Positions 1 to 8,132 of a DNA stretch of 35,403 nt are shown one piece after another. A program made the position numbers and the translations under genes. The DNA comes from Flavobacterium sp. UBA7665 (lineage in GTDB: Bacteria; Bacteroidota; Bacteroidia; Flavobacteriales; Flavobacteriaceae), in NCBI GenBank assembly GCA_002483285.1, contig DLHP01000031.1, forward strand, positions 1-35,403, given 5' to 3'. The notes beneath the pieces are model-generated. The model ran no database searches and was not told the origin of the DNA. It saw nothing but the letters and a program-made list of their open reading frames with translations. Within the stretch, counting starts at the first letter, position 1. Each line of letters begins with the position of its first letter.

Positions 1-1782
1 CGGCAACTCAATACTGATCGTGTACTTTACTTCGGTCGGGTAACCATAGTCAATTGGATATTCTCGTTTTTCCTGCTTGAACGGATTTTCGGTAAATGTT
101 AAAAACATAAGCGGTGACACATACAATTTCCCGTTGATGTTTTCGCTGGTTTTGGTATCCTTAAAATTAAACGATTCCATCAGCGGCTTGTACAGGTCTA
201 AATCATTCTCCCGGCTGTATCCGCTAATCTCGATTGCGTTATTTTCGTTTTCAATCGACTCTACAAAAGACTCGGTATTAGAGCCAACGGCTTTCGACCG
301 GTATTCTAACGCTTCGTAGTCGGTATATTGCCTCCGGATTTTGCCTTCGGCCGAACCATCTGGCTGGATTACTGCGCTGACGTAGTTGATTTTGCGTGAC
401 ATTCCTTTTGGCATGAGGTCTACTTCCATAGAACTCCCGTCTTTGCGTATCAGCCTGCCAAACCAATTCAAATCGCGCGTGGGTAAAATATTGGGCAAGG
501 CGAATTTGTCTGTGGCATCCAACAAAACCAAACCGTTAGGCGTTTCTACTGCCGCAATTACGTAGTTGTAGGCGGTGCGGTTGGGGAAATAGGCAATCCC
601 GTTAGAACGTGTACTTACCAAAACCGGATTCGCATTGAGCCCTGCATAGCGCAACATGGCAGTGAGCATGAGGTTGATTTCGGCGATGTTGCCGGTCTTG
701 TTTTTGTAGGCTGCTTTGACGCCATCATTACACGAATAGCCGTAAAAACCGTCCCATTTGATGTTTGATTTTACATATCCAAAGATGACAGGAATCATCT
801 CATCTTGAGACATGCCCTTGGTGAGGCTCGTGATGGCTTCTTCAAAATAGCCGGTTTTGCCGAGTTCGGGGCCAAAGTCGTCGTAGTTGTAAATTTCTTT
901 CACTACGGCATCCCAGTTGGTAGAATAGTTTTTAAAGGGCGTATTAGGGAATCTGGTCATCGACAATTCATGTGAAATCGACGCCGTATAGTTGTTGATG
1001 TTGTTCACGAACGATTCTTCTTTCATGGCGGGTAGATGCTCGGCAAGATAAGTCGTTTTGGTTTCCTCGTACATCACCTTATCATAAGAATAGCTAGTGT
1101 TGGTTACCAGCCCGGCACTTCTCTCCTTTGAAGTAAAGCTGATGGACTTCTGTAGTTTTTCTACTGCTATTTTGGGGAAAATCGTACCCTTTTGATTCTG
1201 GCTGAACACAAAGTATTCGGGAATGTGCGTTACGAATTCGGAGAAATTTACCGGGATCGAGCTTTGAAATTGCCAGTCGCGCATCCTGGCATAATTAGGC
1301 GACTTGATTTTATAGGAATATTCTATAATCGACCCTTCCTTGACGTTGGGGAAAGCGAGTTTTTTTTCTGACCAGTACTTGTTAATCTTATTGTCGAATT
1401 CACCATCACCCTTGAGTTTTGTCTTTTCAATTTTGCCGCTCACGAGATTAAATGTCGCCGCATCATCTACAGAAACGGTTTCTTTGGCATTTCCAATCGC
1501 ATAATAGCGGATCATCTTATTGGCCCAGTCATATCCTTCTTTCTTGTAAATCTTGATACGCGCTTTCACTTCAAGGAACATATCAAACCCTGAGCCTTCA
1601 GAATATTCAAAATGCACATCGCCTTTTTCAAAAAGCACAGCCGCCACTGCCGACGGATCCTGAGGATGCGTTTTTTCTTCGAGTTCGGCAATCGAGACTT
1701 TACCCAACTCGAATTTCTGGGCTTTTGCCGATCCTACAACCAGCATTAATAAAATAAGGATTGTTCTTTTTAATGAATGCAT
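1..1782 (-). CDS. DUF3857 / transglutaminase-like secreted protein, partial (C-terminus off the window), probable pseudo-enzyme
   Basis: An uninterrupted frame runs from an ATG at 1782 to the left edge (about 594 codons) with no stop, so the C-terminus lies outside. The N-terminus is a signal peptide (residues 1-22, ending SAKAQ). Residues about 30-250 fit the DUF3857 beta domain, and about 300-430 fit a transglutaminase-like core. In active members this core has a Cys in a G-x-C motif, a His and an Asp. Here the Cys site reads KTGNIAEIN (about residue 365) and the His site reads YNYVIAAV; only the Asp-type motif LLDATD is kept. It therefore looks catalytically dead. The start lies only 5 bases after the stop of the upstream homologue at 1788, so the two are co-transcribed. 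The substrate is unknown; export to the periplasm or surface is inferred from the signal peptide. Confidence 0.85.
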   Translation of the reverse strand, partial: MHSLKRTILILLMLVVGSAKAQKFELGKVSIAELEEKTHPQDPSAVAAVLFEKGDVHFEYSEGSGFDMFLEVKARIKIYKKEGYDWANKMIRYYAIGNAKETVSVDDAATFNLVSGKIEKTKLKGDGEFDNKINKYWSEKKLAFPNVKEGSIIEYSYKIKSPNYARMRDWQFQSSIPVNFSEFVTHIPEYFVFSQNQKGTIFPKIAVEKLQKSISFTSKERSAGLVTNTSYSYDKVMYEETKTTYLAEHLPAMKEESFVNNINNYTASISHELSMTRFPNTPFKNYSTNWDAVVKEIYNYDDFGPELGKTGYFEEAITSLTKGMSQDEMIPVIFGYVKSNIKWDGFYGYSCNDGVKAAYKNKTGNIAEINLMLTAMLRYAGLNANPVLVSTRSNGIAYFPNRTAYNYVIAAVETPNGLVLLDATDKFALPNILPTRDLNWFGRLIRKDGSSMEVDLMPKGMSRKINYVSAVIQPDGSAEGKIRRQYTDYEALEYRSKAVGSNTESFVESIENENNAIEISGYSRENDLDLYKPLMESFNFKDTKTSENINGKLYVSPLMFLTFTENPFKQEKREYPIDYGYPTEVKYTISIELP

Positions 1783-1787
1783 GGTTT

Positions 1788-3698
1788 TTAGATTTTAGTC
1801 AATACAATTTTAGCGTTGTCGTTGCGAGCAATTTGGTCCAGGAACAGCCGGTAATCCTCATATTCGGTATTAGCATACGAGCCTTTATTTACAGAGAAAC
1901 TCCTTTTGTACAGCAAATGGGTCGGATCCACCTTTACAAGCTCGGCTTTGTACTTCCCATATTTGGTTTCCAGCGAAAAATCGGCCGGAAGCGACTCTAT
2001 CACAAAACCCGGTGGCAATACCACGGCAATCTCATCGGTATCATAAAAACCGCGTTGCACCTGAAACGGTGTCTTACGGTTTCGGATTCTCTTTATATTC
2101 TCACCAAACCGATCAAAAACATTCACGACAAAAAGCATCTTATTGCCCGACATTGCGCCGTAGTTGGCCGCCGCAACCTTAAGCTTTTCTGTAAAACGAA
2201 CGGCTCTTTTGTCATTTTCAAAAGCCATTTCGCTGATCTTGAGATTACCAATTTGGTTCCAGTTTTCCTTATAATGCGCTTCTTTATCGGTTTGGGATTT
2301 TTCGGGCAGGCGGTATTTGTAATTGTAGGTCGCGCCTTCAGAAACCAGTGTCAACTCGGCCGAAAGGTCTCCTTTTTCACTGATCGCGTAACTGCCTTTG
2401 GTGATTTGCCGATTGTCGTTGTTGTCATATTTTTTGGTGCGCACGATTTCGGCGCCATCGGGTTTGACCACGAGTACGTCGCGGTCGTCGGTGAAAACGG
2501 CTTGGTAGCCAAACGGCGCATCCTGACTGGTACATTCAAGCCAGGTATAACCCGCACCATCAGGAATGGCCAACATCATATGATTCCCCTGGACCGACAC
2601 CACGTCGGGATTAATGCCTTTCTTGGCGCGCGGCGTTCCGTAAAGAATCGTATTGTAAGAAGGCACGCCCACCACCTCGAGCAATGCCTTGGTGTAATTG
2701 GTGAGGGCCTTGCAATCGCCGTAACCCAGTCGATCGACATCACCGGCCAGCATGGGTTTCCAGCCGCCAATACCCAGTTGAATACTCACATAACGTGACT
2801 TTTGCTGTACATAGTCGTAAACGATGCGCGCCTTTTCTATCGGATCCTGCTCATTGCCAACAAGCGCAATAATCTTAGATTTGGTCGCTTCGGGCAAGTC
2901 TGTAGTTCCCGAAAGTATTTTGGTGGCGTACCACTGGCCAAACTCTTTCCAGTCTTTGGCGTGTCCGTCAATCCCTTCGAGGCTAAATGATTCGAGTGCC
3001 ATGACCACTTTAGGAGTCATTTCACCAATCTCAGGACTGTAACTTTCGCGCTTTTGCGCTGCGATGTTCGTTGCGGTATAAGAAAGTTTCCCAGCCTCGT
3101 CTGCAGTTTTTTCAATTTTAAATCCAGAAAAATGATACTCCTTTTGGTGGAATCCCAAATCTGGTGGGTAAGTGACATGGAGCGTGCTTTTCTCAACACC
3201 CACAAAATAATGCTCGAGCGGCTGCCAATCTGGGATAAAAGCGGTATTGGAAGTCGACGTTTCACACTCGTAAACAATCGTAAACGGATACTGTGTCGGG
3301 GTATAATCGAGGAACAGTAATCGCCCGTCGAGCGCAATAGAAATGCCGTCAAACACGCTTTGATCCCTGAAATCCTTGCGCTTGATTTTTTTGAGTTCGT
3401 TGCCAAAGGCGTCGTAAACTACCGCGCCAATAGCATCGACCGAAAACCGCTTGTTGTAGTAGGCCACTGCGCCAATGGCGTCTTGTCCTTGCTCGTTTAA
3501 AACGGTGACCACACGCTTCTCGGCAATTTCAACGCTGCGTTGCGAATTGATTTTGATATCGGTCTGGCTCAGCCTCACCACCGCATTGGCATTCTGCTTG
3601 AGGCTGTCGGGAATAGATTGTACAGTATAAGTGGCTTTTTGCGAAGATGCCTGTAAAAAAAACAAGCACAGCAGAACCGAGAAAAATAGCGGCTTCAT
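1788..3698 (-). CDS. DUF3857 / transglutaminase-like secreted protein, full length
   Basis: 636 residues beginning with a clear signal peptide (residues 1-19, ending ASSQ). The N-terminal half fits DUF3857 and the middle a transglutaminase-like core. The catalytic Cys is visible in GYGDCKAL (about residue 330) and a candidate His in GNHMMLAI; the usual Asp motif is replaced by TWLECTSQD, a form I associate with Bacteroidetes members of this family. The C-terminal part is beta-rich with no recognised domain. It lies 51 bases downstream of dtd and directly upstream of a homologue that has lost the Cys and His. A possible -7 box lies in the gap at 3715-3722. Function is unknown; a role in envelope protein or peptide remodelling is inference. 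Confidence 0.88.
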   Translation of the reverse strand: MKPLFFSVLLCLFFLQASSQKATYTVQSIPDSLKQNANAVVRLSQTDIKINSQRSVEIAEKRVVTVLNEQGQDAIGAVAYYNKRFSVDAIGAVVYDAFGNELKKIKRKDFRDQSVFDGISIALDGRLLFLDYTPTQYPFTIVYECETSTSNTAFIPDWQPLEHYFVGVEKSTLHVTYPPDLGFHQKEYHFSGFKIEKTADEAGKLSYTATNIAAQKRESYSPEIGEMTPKVVMALESFSLEGIDGHAKDWKEFGQWYATKILSGTTDLPEATKSKIIALVGNEQDPIEKARIVYDYVQQKSRYVSIQLGIGGWKPMLAGDVDRLGYGDCKALTNYTKALLEVVGVPSYNTILYGTPRAKKGINPDVVSVQGNHMMLAIPDGAGYTWLECTSQDAPFGYQAVFTDDRDVLVVKPDGAEIVRTKKYDNNDNRQITKGSYAISEKGDLSAELTLVSEGATYNYKYRLPEKSQTDKEAHYKENWNQIGNLKISEMAFENDKRAVRFTEKLKVAAANYGAMSGNKMLFVVNVFDRFGENIKRIRNRKTPFQVQRGFYDTDEIAVVLPPGFVIESLPADFSLETKYGKYKAELVKVDPTHLLYKRSFSVNKGSYANTEYEDYRLFLDQIARNDNAKIVLTKI

Positions 3699-3714
3699 TT
3701 ATTTGTATTTCATC

Positions 3715-3722
3715 CAAAAATA
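3715..3722 (-). promoter_or_regulatory. Possible -7 promoter box for the DUF3857 pair
   Basis: On the minus strand this reads TATTTTTG, matching the Bacteroidetes -7 consensus TAnnTTTG, 17 bases before the start codon. No good TTG -33 element was found at the expected distance, and the surroundings are very AT-rich, so a chance match is possible. Confidence 0.35.
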
Positions 3723-3749
3723 TATTTTTTTTAGAAATAATTAACATTT

Positions 3750-4202
3750 TCAGGCTTTATTTTTAGTATCAATTACAATCGTGACCGGACCGTCATTTAA
3801 AAGCAGCACTTTCATGTCAGCTCCAAATATTCCGGTTTGGATTTTTTTACCCAAATCGGCCTCTAGTCTAGACACAAACCGCTCATACACAGGAATTGCG
3901 ATTTCGGGCCTGGCCGCATGGATATACGACGGTCGGTTGCCTTTTTTGGTAGACGCCTGCAAGGTAAACTGGCTCACCACGATCACATCACCCTCGCAAT
4001 CTGCGACAGAAACATTCATCACGCCGTCTTCATCTCCAAAAATCCTGAGGTTTGTGATTTTTTGTGATAGCCAATCGATGTCTTCCTGCGTGTCCTCGCC
4101 AACAATACCCAACAACACGAGCAAGCCTTTTTGGATGTCGGCGATTACTTTTCCGTCAACGGTTACTGAAGCTTGTGAAACCCTTTGGATGACTGCCTTC
4201 AT
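3750..4202 (-). CDS. dtd: D-aminoacyl-tRNA deacylase
   Basis: 150 residues, the usual length for DTD, which hydrolyses D-amino acids (and glycine mischarged on tRNA-Ala) from tRNA in the cytoplasm. The N-terminus MKAVIQRVSQASVTVDGK, the motif SQFTLQAS near residue 80 and the C-terminal motif NDGPVT are diagnostic; the latter two form the active-site pocket in known structures. The start codon overlaps the rsgA stop by one base (TAATG), suggesting translational coupling. Nothing looks degraded. Confidence 0.95.
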   Translation of the reverse strand: MKAVIQRVSQASVTVDGKVIADIQKGLLVLLGIVGEDTQEDIDWLSQKITNLRIFGDEDGVMNVSVADCEGDVIVVSQFTLQASTKKGNRPSYIHAARPEIAIPVYERFVSRLEADLGKKIQTGIFGADMKVLLLNDGPVTIVIDTKNKA

Positions 4203-5179
4203 TACTCTCTCGTCTTATCACTCGCGACGCGGTCGTCATTGTACAAATCCGTGCGGTAATGTTCGTCATCACCCTCTAAAATCTGGAGGTAACTTTTGTA
4301 ACGCGACCATGCGATTTTGTCTTCGTCCAGAGCCTTCTTGACGGCACAGTTGGGCTCATCCTTGTGCAAACAATTATTGAATTTGCATTGTTCCTGGAGC
4401 TTGAAGAACTCCGGAAAATACCCGCTGATCTCGTACTTTTCCATATCCACAATCCCAAAACCCTTGATTCCGGGCGTGTCGATGATTTTGGCGTCAAACG
4501 ACAAATCATACATTTCGGCGAAAGTCGTAGTGTGTTGCCCTTGTTTGCTTTGTTCAGAAATTACGGTGGTTTTTAGGTGCAAGCTCGGTTCCATCGCATT
4601 GACGAGCGTCGATTTGCCCACACCCGAATGTCCCGAAAACATGCTCACCTTACCCAGCATCATTTCCTTCAACTGCGCCACGCCATCGCCTTTAGCGGCC
4701 GAAACACGCAAGCACTTATAACCAATCTCCTGATAAATGTGCTGCAGGTACAACTGTTCGTTTAAAGTCGCCTCATCATAAGTATCGATTTTGTTGAACA
4801 CCAGGATCGCCTCAATGCCATAAGCCTCGGCAGTCACCAAAAAACGGTCAATAAAAGTGGTCGTAGTAGGCGGGTTGTTGATGGTCACCAGTAAAAAAAC
4901 CTGGTCAATATTAGACGCGATGATGTGCATCTGGTGCGACAAATTCACCGATTTTCGCACAATATAATTCTTGCGCTCGTGAATGTGGTGTATCGTTCCG
5001 GTCACGGCATCCGAGGTTTCGTCGAGCTCAAAATCCACTACATCGCCCACCGCAATCGGGTTGGTGCTCTTAATGCCCTTCATCCTGAATTTCCCCTTGA
5101 TGCGGCATTCTACAAACGCGCCCTCCTCCGATTTCACGGCGTACCAGCTTCCGGTAGATTTGTATACGATTCCTGTCAT
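4202..5179 (-). CDS. rsgA: Ribosome small-subunit-dependent GTPase A
   Basis: 325 residues with the circularly permuted GTPase order typical of RsgA (YjeQ): an N-terminal OB-fold (about 1-75), then G4 NKID at 129-132, G1 GHSGVGKST at 183-191 and G3 DTPG at 234-237. A C-terminal zinc site follows, with Cys265, Cys270, His272 and Cys278. RsgA binds the immature 30S subunit and releases late assembly factors on GTP hydrolysis. It is first in a two-gene unit with dtd (one-base overlap). A promoter-like pair lies just upstream at 5201-5227. Confidence 0.96.
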   Translation of the reverse strand: MTGIVYKSTGSWYAVKSEEGAFVECRIKGKFRMKGIKSTNPIAVGDVVDFELDETSDAVTGTIHHIHERKNYIVRKSVNLSHQMHIIASNIDQVFLLVTINNPPTTTTFIDRFLVTAEAYGIEAILVFNKIDTYDEATLNEQLYLQHIYQEIGYKCLRVSAAKGDGVAQLKEMMLGKVSMFSGHSGVGKSTLVNAMEPSLHLKTTVISEQSKQGQHTTTFAEMYDLSFDAKIIDTPGIKGFGIVDMEKYEISGYFPEFFKLQEQCKFNNCLHKDEPNCAVKKALDEDKIAWSRYKSYLQILEGDDEHYRTDLYNDDRVASDKTRE

Positions 5180-5200
5180 TTAATTATAAATGGTGATTGG

Positions 5201-5227
5201 CAAAATTACGGTTTTAATCCAGAACAA
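5201..5227 (-). promoter_or_regulatory. Promoter upstream of rsgA-dtd
   Basis: The minus strand has TAATTTTG at 5208-5201, an exact TAnnTTTG match, with TTG at 5227-5225. The 16-base spacer is slightly short of the usual 17-23. The -7 box ends 21 bases before the rsgA start. Confidence 0.5.
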
Positions 5228-5264
5228 AAAGGCTTCCCAAAAAATCTGTTTTTGCTTATCTCGG

Positions 5265-5405
5265 TTCTGGCAAAGCGGTCTTTTCTCCATTTCCTCTTTT
5301 TCGGCGTGCCGGCAATCCAAACCCAACTGTTCCCCATGTTGTTGGTGCCGTCGGGCTGTACGCGGTGCGCGGCACCTTGCTGCCATCCCTCACGCGCCAG
5401 TCTTC
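5265..5405. repeat. Degenerate copy of a dispersed intergenic element (copy a), in a 310-base gap
   Basis: The gap 5180-5489 holds no gene. Its middle contains GGCGTGCCGGCAA (near 5304), GTCGGGCTGTACGC (near 5348) and GCTGCCATCCCTCACGCG (near 5379). These words recur in the same order, with variation, at 12566-12661 and partly at 17816-17880. It also contains AAGCGGTCTTTTCT near 5273, shared with the elements at 7175-7277 and 18007-18067. I read this as a decayed copy of a non-coding repeat common in Flavobacterium intergenic DNA. Confidence 0.6.
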
Positions 5406-5428
5406 GAAACAAATTGAAACCAAAACTA

Positions 5429-5457
5429 TTGATTTTCAGTAAATTATGTTACTTTTA
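5429..5457 (+). promoter_or_regulatory. Promoter of the SnoaL-like lipoprotein
   Basis: TTG at 5429-5431, an 18-base spacer, then TACTTTTA at 5450-5457, one mismatch (last base) from TAnnTTTG. It lies 32 bases before the ATG at 5490, a plausible leader length. Confidence 0.5.
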
Positions 5458-5489
5458 AACTTCTAACCAATCATTTAAAAACCATTATC

Positions 5490-5990
5490 ATGAAAAACAA
5501 AATTTTTAAAGGCATCGTTGGCCTGATGGTGTTAACCATCATCGGTTGTACCCCAAAAAAAGAAGAAGCCCCGGCGGCGGCGGCCGTAGACAATGAACAA
5601 ATCAAAACAGAACTCCAGGCCATGGAAACCGCCTTTGCAAACAACATGAACGCCGGCACACCCGAATCCATCGTCTATTACGCCGATGATGCTACAAGCT
5701 ATCCGCAGCATAAAGCGCCACTCGTGGGCAAGGCAGCGATAGAAAAAGACCTCAAAGACGAGCTCGCCTCAGGTCCCAAAGGCACTAAGGTAGCCTACGA
5801 ATTGCTCGAGATACATCCTTCCTCCGATGGCAACCAGGTTGTTGAAATCGGGGCTTACAAAGTCACCGATTCTACGAGCGCGGTGATTTACAGCGGCCGT
5901 TACATGGCAGTTTTCCAGAAGAAAGACGGTAAATATCTTTGTGTAAGGGACATTGCCAATTCAGACCGGCCAATGCCCGAGAAAAAATAG
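5490..5990 (+). CDS. Small SnoaL/DUF4440-like lipoprotein
   Basis: 166 residues. The N-terminus has a lipoprotein signal with lipobox LTIIGC (Cys about residue 20), followed by a Lys/Glu/Ala-rich linker, so it is probably membrane-anchored. The rest resembles the NTF2-like fold of the SnoaL/DUF4440 group: a helix starting at EQIKTELQAMETAFANNM, a YYADDAT-type strand, then strands ending SGRYMAVFQKKDGKYLCVRDI. Many such proteins are ligand-binding or of unknown role, and no catalytic residues can be assigned. It is a single-gene unit between its own promoter and a strong terminator at 6005-6046, convergent with the aromatic operon. Confidence 0.82.
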   Translation: MKNKIFKGIVGLMVLTIIGCTPKKEEAPAAAAVDNEQIKTELQAMETAFANNMNAGTPESIVYYADDATSYPQHKAPLVGKAAIEKDLKDELASGPKGTKVAYELLEIHPSSDGNQVVEIGAYKVTDSTSAVIYSGRYMAVFQKKDGKYLCVRDIANSDRPMPEKK

Positions 5991-6004
5991 TTCCCTAAAA
6001 ATTC

Positions 6005-6046
6005 AAAAAACGCCCATGCCTTTTTCAAGTGCAGGGCGTTTTTTTT
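6005..6046 (+). terminator. Intrinsic terminator after the SnoaL-like lipoprotein
   Basis: CGCCC at 6011-6015 pairs with GGGCG at 6034-6038, flanked by A6 on the left and T8 at 6039-6046. The flanking A and T runs extend the stem, and the structure could also end the minus-strand aromatic operon whose last stop is at 6076. Confidence 0.8.
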
Positions 6047-6075
6047 GTATAACGCAAGAACTAAACCGCTTCTTT

Positions 6076-7158
6076 TTAAGAATTAATCACCTTCACCTGG
6101 TGCGCAATACTTTCCTGGTGGATCGCCTTGAACAACTTCAAAATAAATTCCTCGCTGAGTCCTTTCTCCTCGCCGTCTAAAATCATGCGACCGAGTATTT
6201 CATTCCAGCGCTTGTTCTGCAACACGGCCACATTCTTGGCTTTTTTGAGTGCGCCAATCTGCTCGGCAATTTTCATACGGTGTCCCAAAATCTCAAGGAG
6301 TTTGCTGTCGTCTACATCAATGCTCGCGCGCAGTTTGATCATTTCGGTATTGTAATCGTCGGCGTCGGTAGAGGTTTGGCGAATGCGCAGGTCTTCCAGG
6401 ATTTGCTTGAGCACCGTTGGTGTCACCTGTTGTGCCGCGTCGCTCCAGGCGTGGTCTGGGTCGTTGTGCGTTTCTATGATCAGTCCGTCGTAATTCAAAT
6501 CGAGCGCTTGTTGCGAAATCTCTTGGATCATGTCGCGACGGCCGGTAATGTGCGACGGATCGCAAATCAGCGGCAAATCCGGAAAACGGCTCTGCAATTC
6601 AATCGGGATCTGCCATTCGGGAATGTTTCTATATTTCGTCTTTTCATAGGTCGAAAACCCACGGTGGATCACGCCCAACTTTTTGATGCCCGCATTGTAC
6701 AATCGTTCTACGCCGCCAATCCAAAGTGCCAAATCGGGATTCACCGGATTTTTGACGAGCACGATCTTGTATGTATTCTGCAAAGCGTCGGCGATTTCCT
6801 GGACCGCAAAAGGATTTACTGTAGTCCTTGCGCCTATCCACAACACATCGATGTCGTGCGCGAGTGCAAGCTTGACGTGCGCGGCGTTGGCCACCTCAAC
6901 TGCCATAAGCAATCCGGTTTCGGCCTTGGCTTTCTGCAGCCATTTGAGCCCAATTTCGCCCACGCCTTCAAATCCGCCGGGACGCGTCCTGGGTTTCCAG
7001 ATGCCAGCACGGTAAATGCTCACATCCGAGTCTTTGAGTTGCCGCGCGATGTCGAGCACCTGCGTTTCGGTCTCGGCGCTGCAAGGCCCGGCAATGACGA
7101 GCGGATGCGATAGTTTGAAATCGTCGAGCCAGGTTCTGAGTGTATTGTTGTTTTCCAT
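6076..7158 (-). CDS. Bifunctional DAHP synthase / type II chorismate mutase
   Basis: 360 residues. The first about 265 form a DAHP synthase of the short class I type (related to KdsA): AGPCSAE near residue 24, GIWKPRTRP, VIHRGFSTYEKTKYRN, and CDPSHITGRRD near 200. It condenses phosphoenolpyruvate and erythrose 4-phosphate, the first step of aromatic synthesis. The C-terminal about 90 residues (ELRASIDVDDSKLLEILGHR onward) match the AroQ chorismate mutase helix bundle, with R, K and ILGRR-like residues in the expected places. This mutase makes prephenate for the tyrA product encoded just upstream. The order (synthase, then mutase at the C-terminus) is known in Bacteroidetes. It is last in the attenuated operon; a 125-base gap with an inverted repeat separates it from tyrA. 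Confidence 0.93.
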   Translation of the reverse strand: MENNNTLRTWLDDFKLSHPLVIAGPCSAETETQVLDIARQLKDSDVSIYRAGIWKPRTRPGGFEGVGEIGLKWLQKAKAETGLLMAVEVANAAHVKLALAHDIDVLWIGARTTVNPFAVQEIADALQNTYKIVLVKNPVNPDLALWIGGVERLYNAGIKKLGVIHRGFSTYEKTKYRNIPEWQIPIELQSRFPDLPLICDPSHITGRRDMIQEISQQALDLNYDGLIIETHNDPDHAWSDAAQQVTPTVLKQILEDLRIRQTSTDADDYNTEMIKLRASIDVDDSKLLEILGHRMKIAEQIGALKKAKNVAVLQNKRWNEILGRMILDGEEKGLSEEFILKLFKAIHQESIAHQVKVINS

Positions 7159-7174
7159 AGTTCTTTTTTAGAAG

Positions 7175-7277
7175 AAAGACCGCTGCGCTGAAAGAAGCAA
7201 GAACAAAGACACCCTTCGTACGTGCAAATGCTTCAGATTTTTTCGTCTGCTTTATATCTTGCAGCGAAGCGGTCTTT
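7175..7277. repeat. Imperfect inverted repeat between tyrA and the DAHP synthase gene
   Basis: AAAGACCGCTGCGCTG at 7175-7190 is inverted at 7262-7277 (CAGCGAAGCGGTCTTT), 15 of 16 matching. The arms bracket about 70 bases, and the right arm ends 6 bases before the tyrA stop codon. The same arm word recurs as a tandem cluster at 18007-18067 and as a fragment near 5273, so this is a dispersed element rather than a simple terminator. There is no T run on either side. Confidence 0.7.
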
Positions 7278-7283
7278 TCTCAT

Positions 7284-8132
7284 CTATTTCATTCCCTTTA
7301 ATATTTCCTTTATACGATTCGTGTCCTGCATTTCGCCAAAAAGCGAATCGTAATCATCCTTTTCAAGCAAATCCCGAAACTGCGACAGGTTTGCAATGTA
7401 TTCCTCGAGGCTTTTGAGCACGTGTTTCTTATTCTGTTTAAAAATCGGCGTCCACATTTGAGGTGAACTTTTGGCCAAACGCACTGTGCTTTCAAATCCG
7501 CTGCCGGCCATGTCAAAAATGTCGCGTTCGTCCTTTTCCTTTTCAATCACGGTTTTGCCCAGCATGAAAGACGAAATGTGAGACAAATGTGAGACATAAG
7601 CAATGTGCTTGTCATGCGATTTGGGTTCCATATAACGGATGCGCATGCCCAATTCGGCAAACAGTGCAAGCGCCTTTTCCTGCAACTTGAAAGTCGTTTT
7701 TTCAATCTCGCACAAGATGTTGGTCTTGCCCTCAAACAAACCTACTGTCGCCGCCGATGGCCCAGAAAACTCGGTTCCCGCAATTGGGTGCGTGGCCAGG
7801 AATTGGTGCCTTTTTGGGTGCTGTGCGACCGCTTCGCAAATCGGGAATTTGGTCGAGCCCACATCAATCACCAGCGCATCGTCGCCAATCTGGTCGAGAA
7901 CGTTTGACAAAAGTACCAAACTCGCGTCAACCGGCACGGCAAGGATGACAAAATCGGCCGATTTTATTTGAGATAGTGTTGATTTGTGATCAATCACGCC
8001 CAACTGTAACGCCATGTTGAGATGGTTGTCGTCTGTATCGATGCCAAAAACAACGACGTCTTCACGTTTGGATTTGAGGTCGAGCGCTATCGAGCCGCCA
8101 ATGAGTCCGGTTCCTATGATAAATAAGTTCAT
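7284..8132 (-). CDS. tyrA: Prephenate dehydrogenase
   Basis: 282 residues. The N-terminal Rossmann motif GTGLIGGS (7-14) binds NAD(P). The active-site region THPIAGTEFSGPSAA (about 117) and the helix motif VSHLSHISSFML (about 180) match the prephenate dehydrogenase family, which oxidatively decarboxylates prephenate to 4-hydroxyphenylpyruvate for tyrosine. There is no fused chorismate mutase; that activity sits on the next gene. The ATG directly follows the aminotransferase stop (TAA-ATG, no gap), implying coupled translation. Control is probably by the attenuator at 9302-9432. Confidence 0.94.
   Translation of the reverse strand: MNLFIIGTGLIGGSIALDLKSKREDVVVFGIDTDDNHLNMALQLGVIDHKSTLSQIKSADFVILAVPVDASLVLLSNVLDQIGDDALVIDVGSTKFPICEAVAQHPKRHQFLATHPIAGTEFSGPSAATVGLFEGKTNILCEIEKTTFKLQEKALALFAELGMRIRYMEPKSHDKHIAYVSHLSHISSFMLGKTVIEKEKDERDIFDMAGSGFESTVRLAKSSPQMWTPIFKQNKKHVLKSLEEYIANLSQFRDLLEKDDYDSLFGEMQDTNRIKEILKGMK

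Noticed and set aside
1761..2798. A 345-codon plus-strand open frame opposite the second DUF3857 gene
   Set aside because: It is antisense to a convincing secreted-protein frame, has no recognisable domain or start signal, and its composition is that of a reverse-complement shadow.
6280..7113. A 277-codon plus-strand open frame opposite the DAHP synthase gene
   Set aside because: It lies wholly within a gene with diagnostic motifs on the other strand; the translated product has no domain features.
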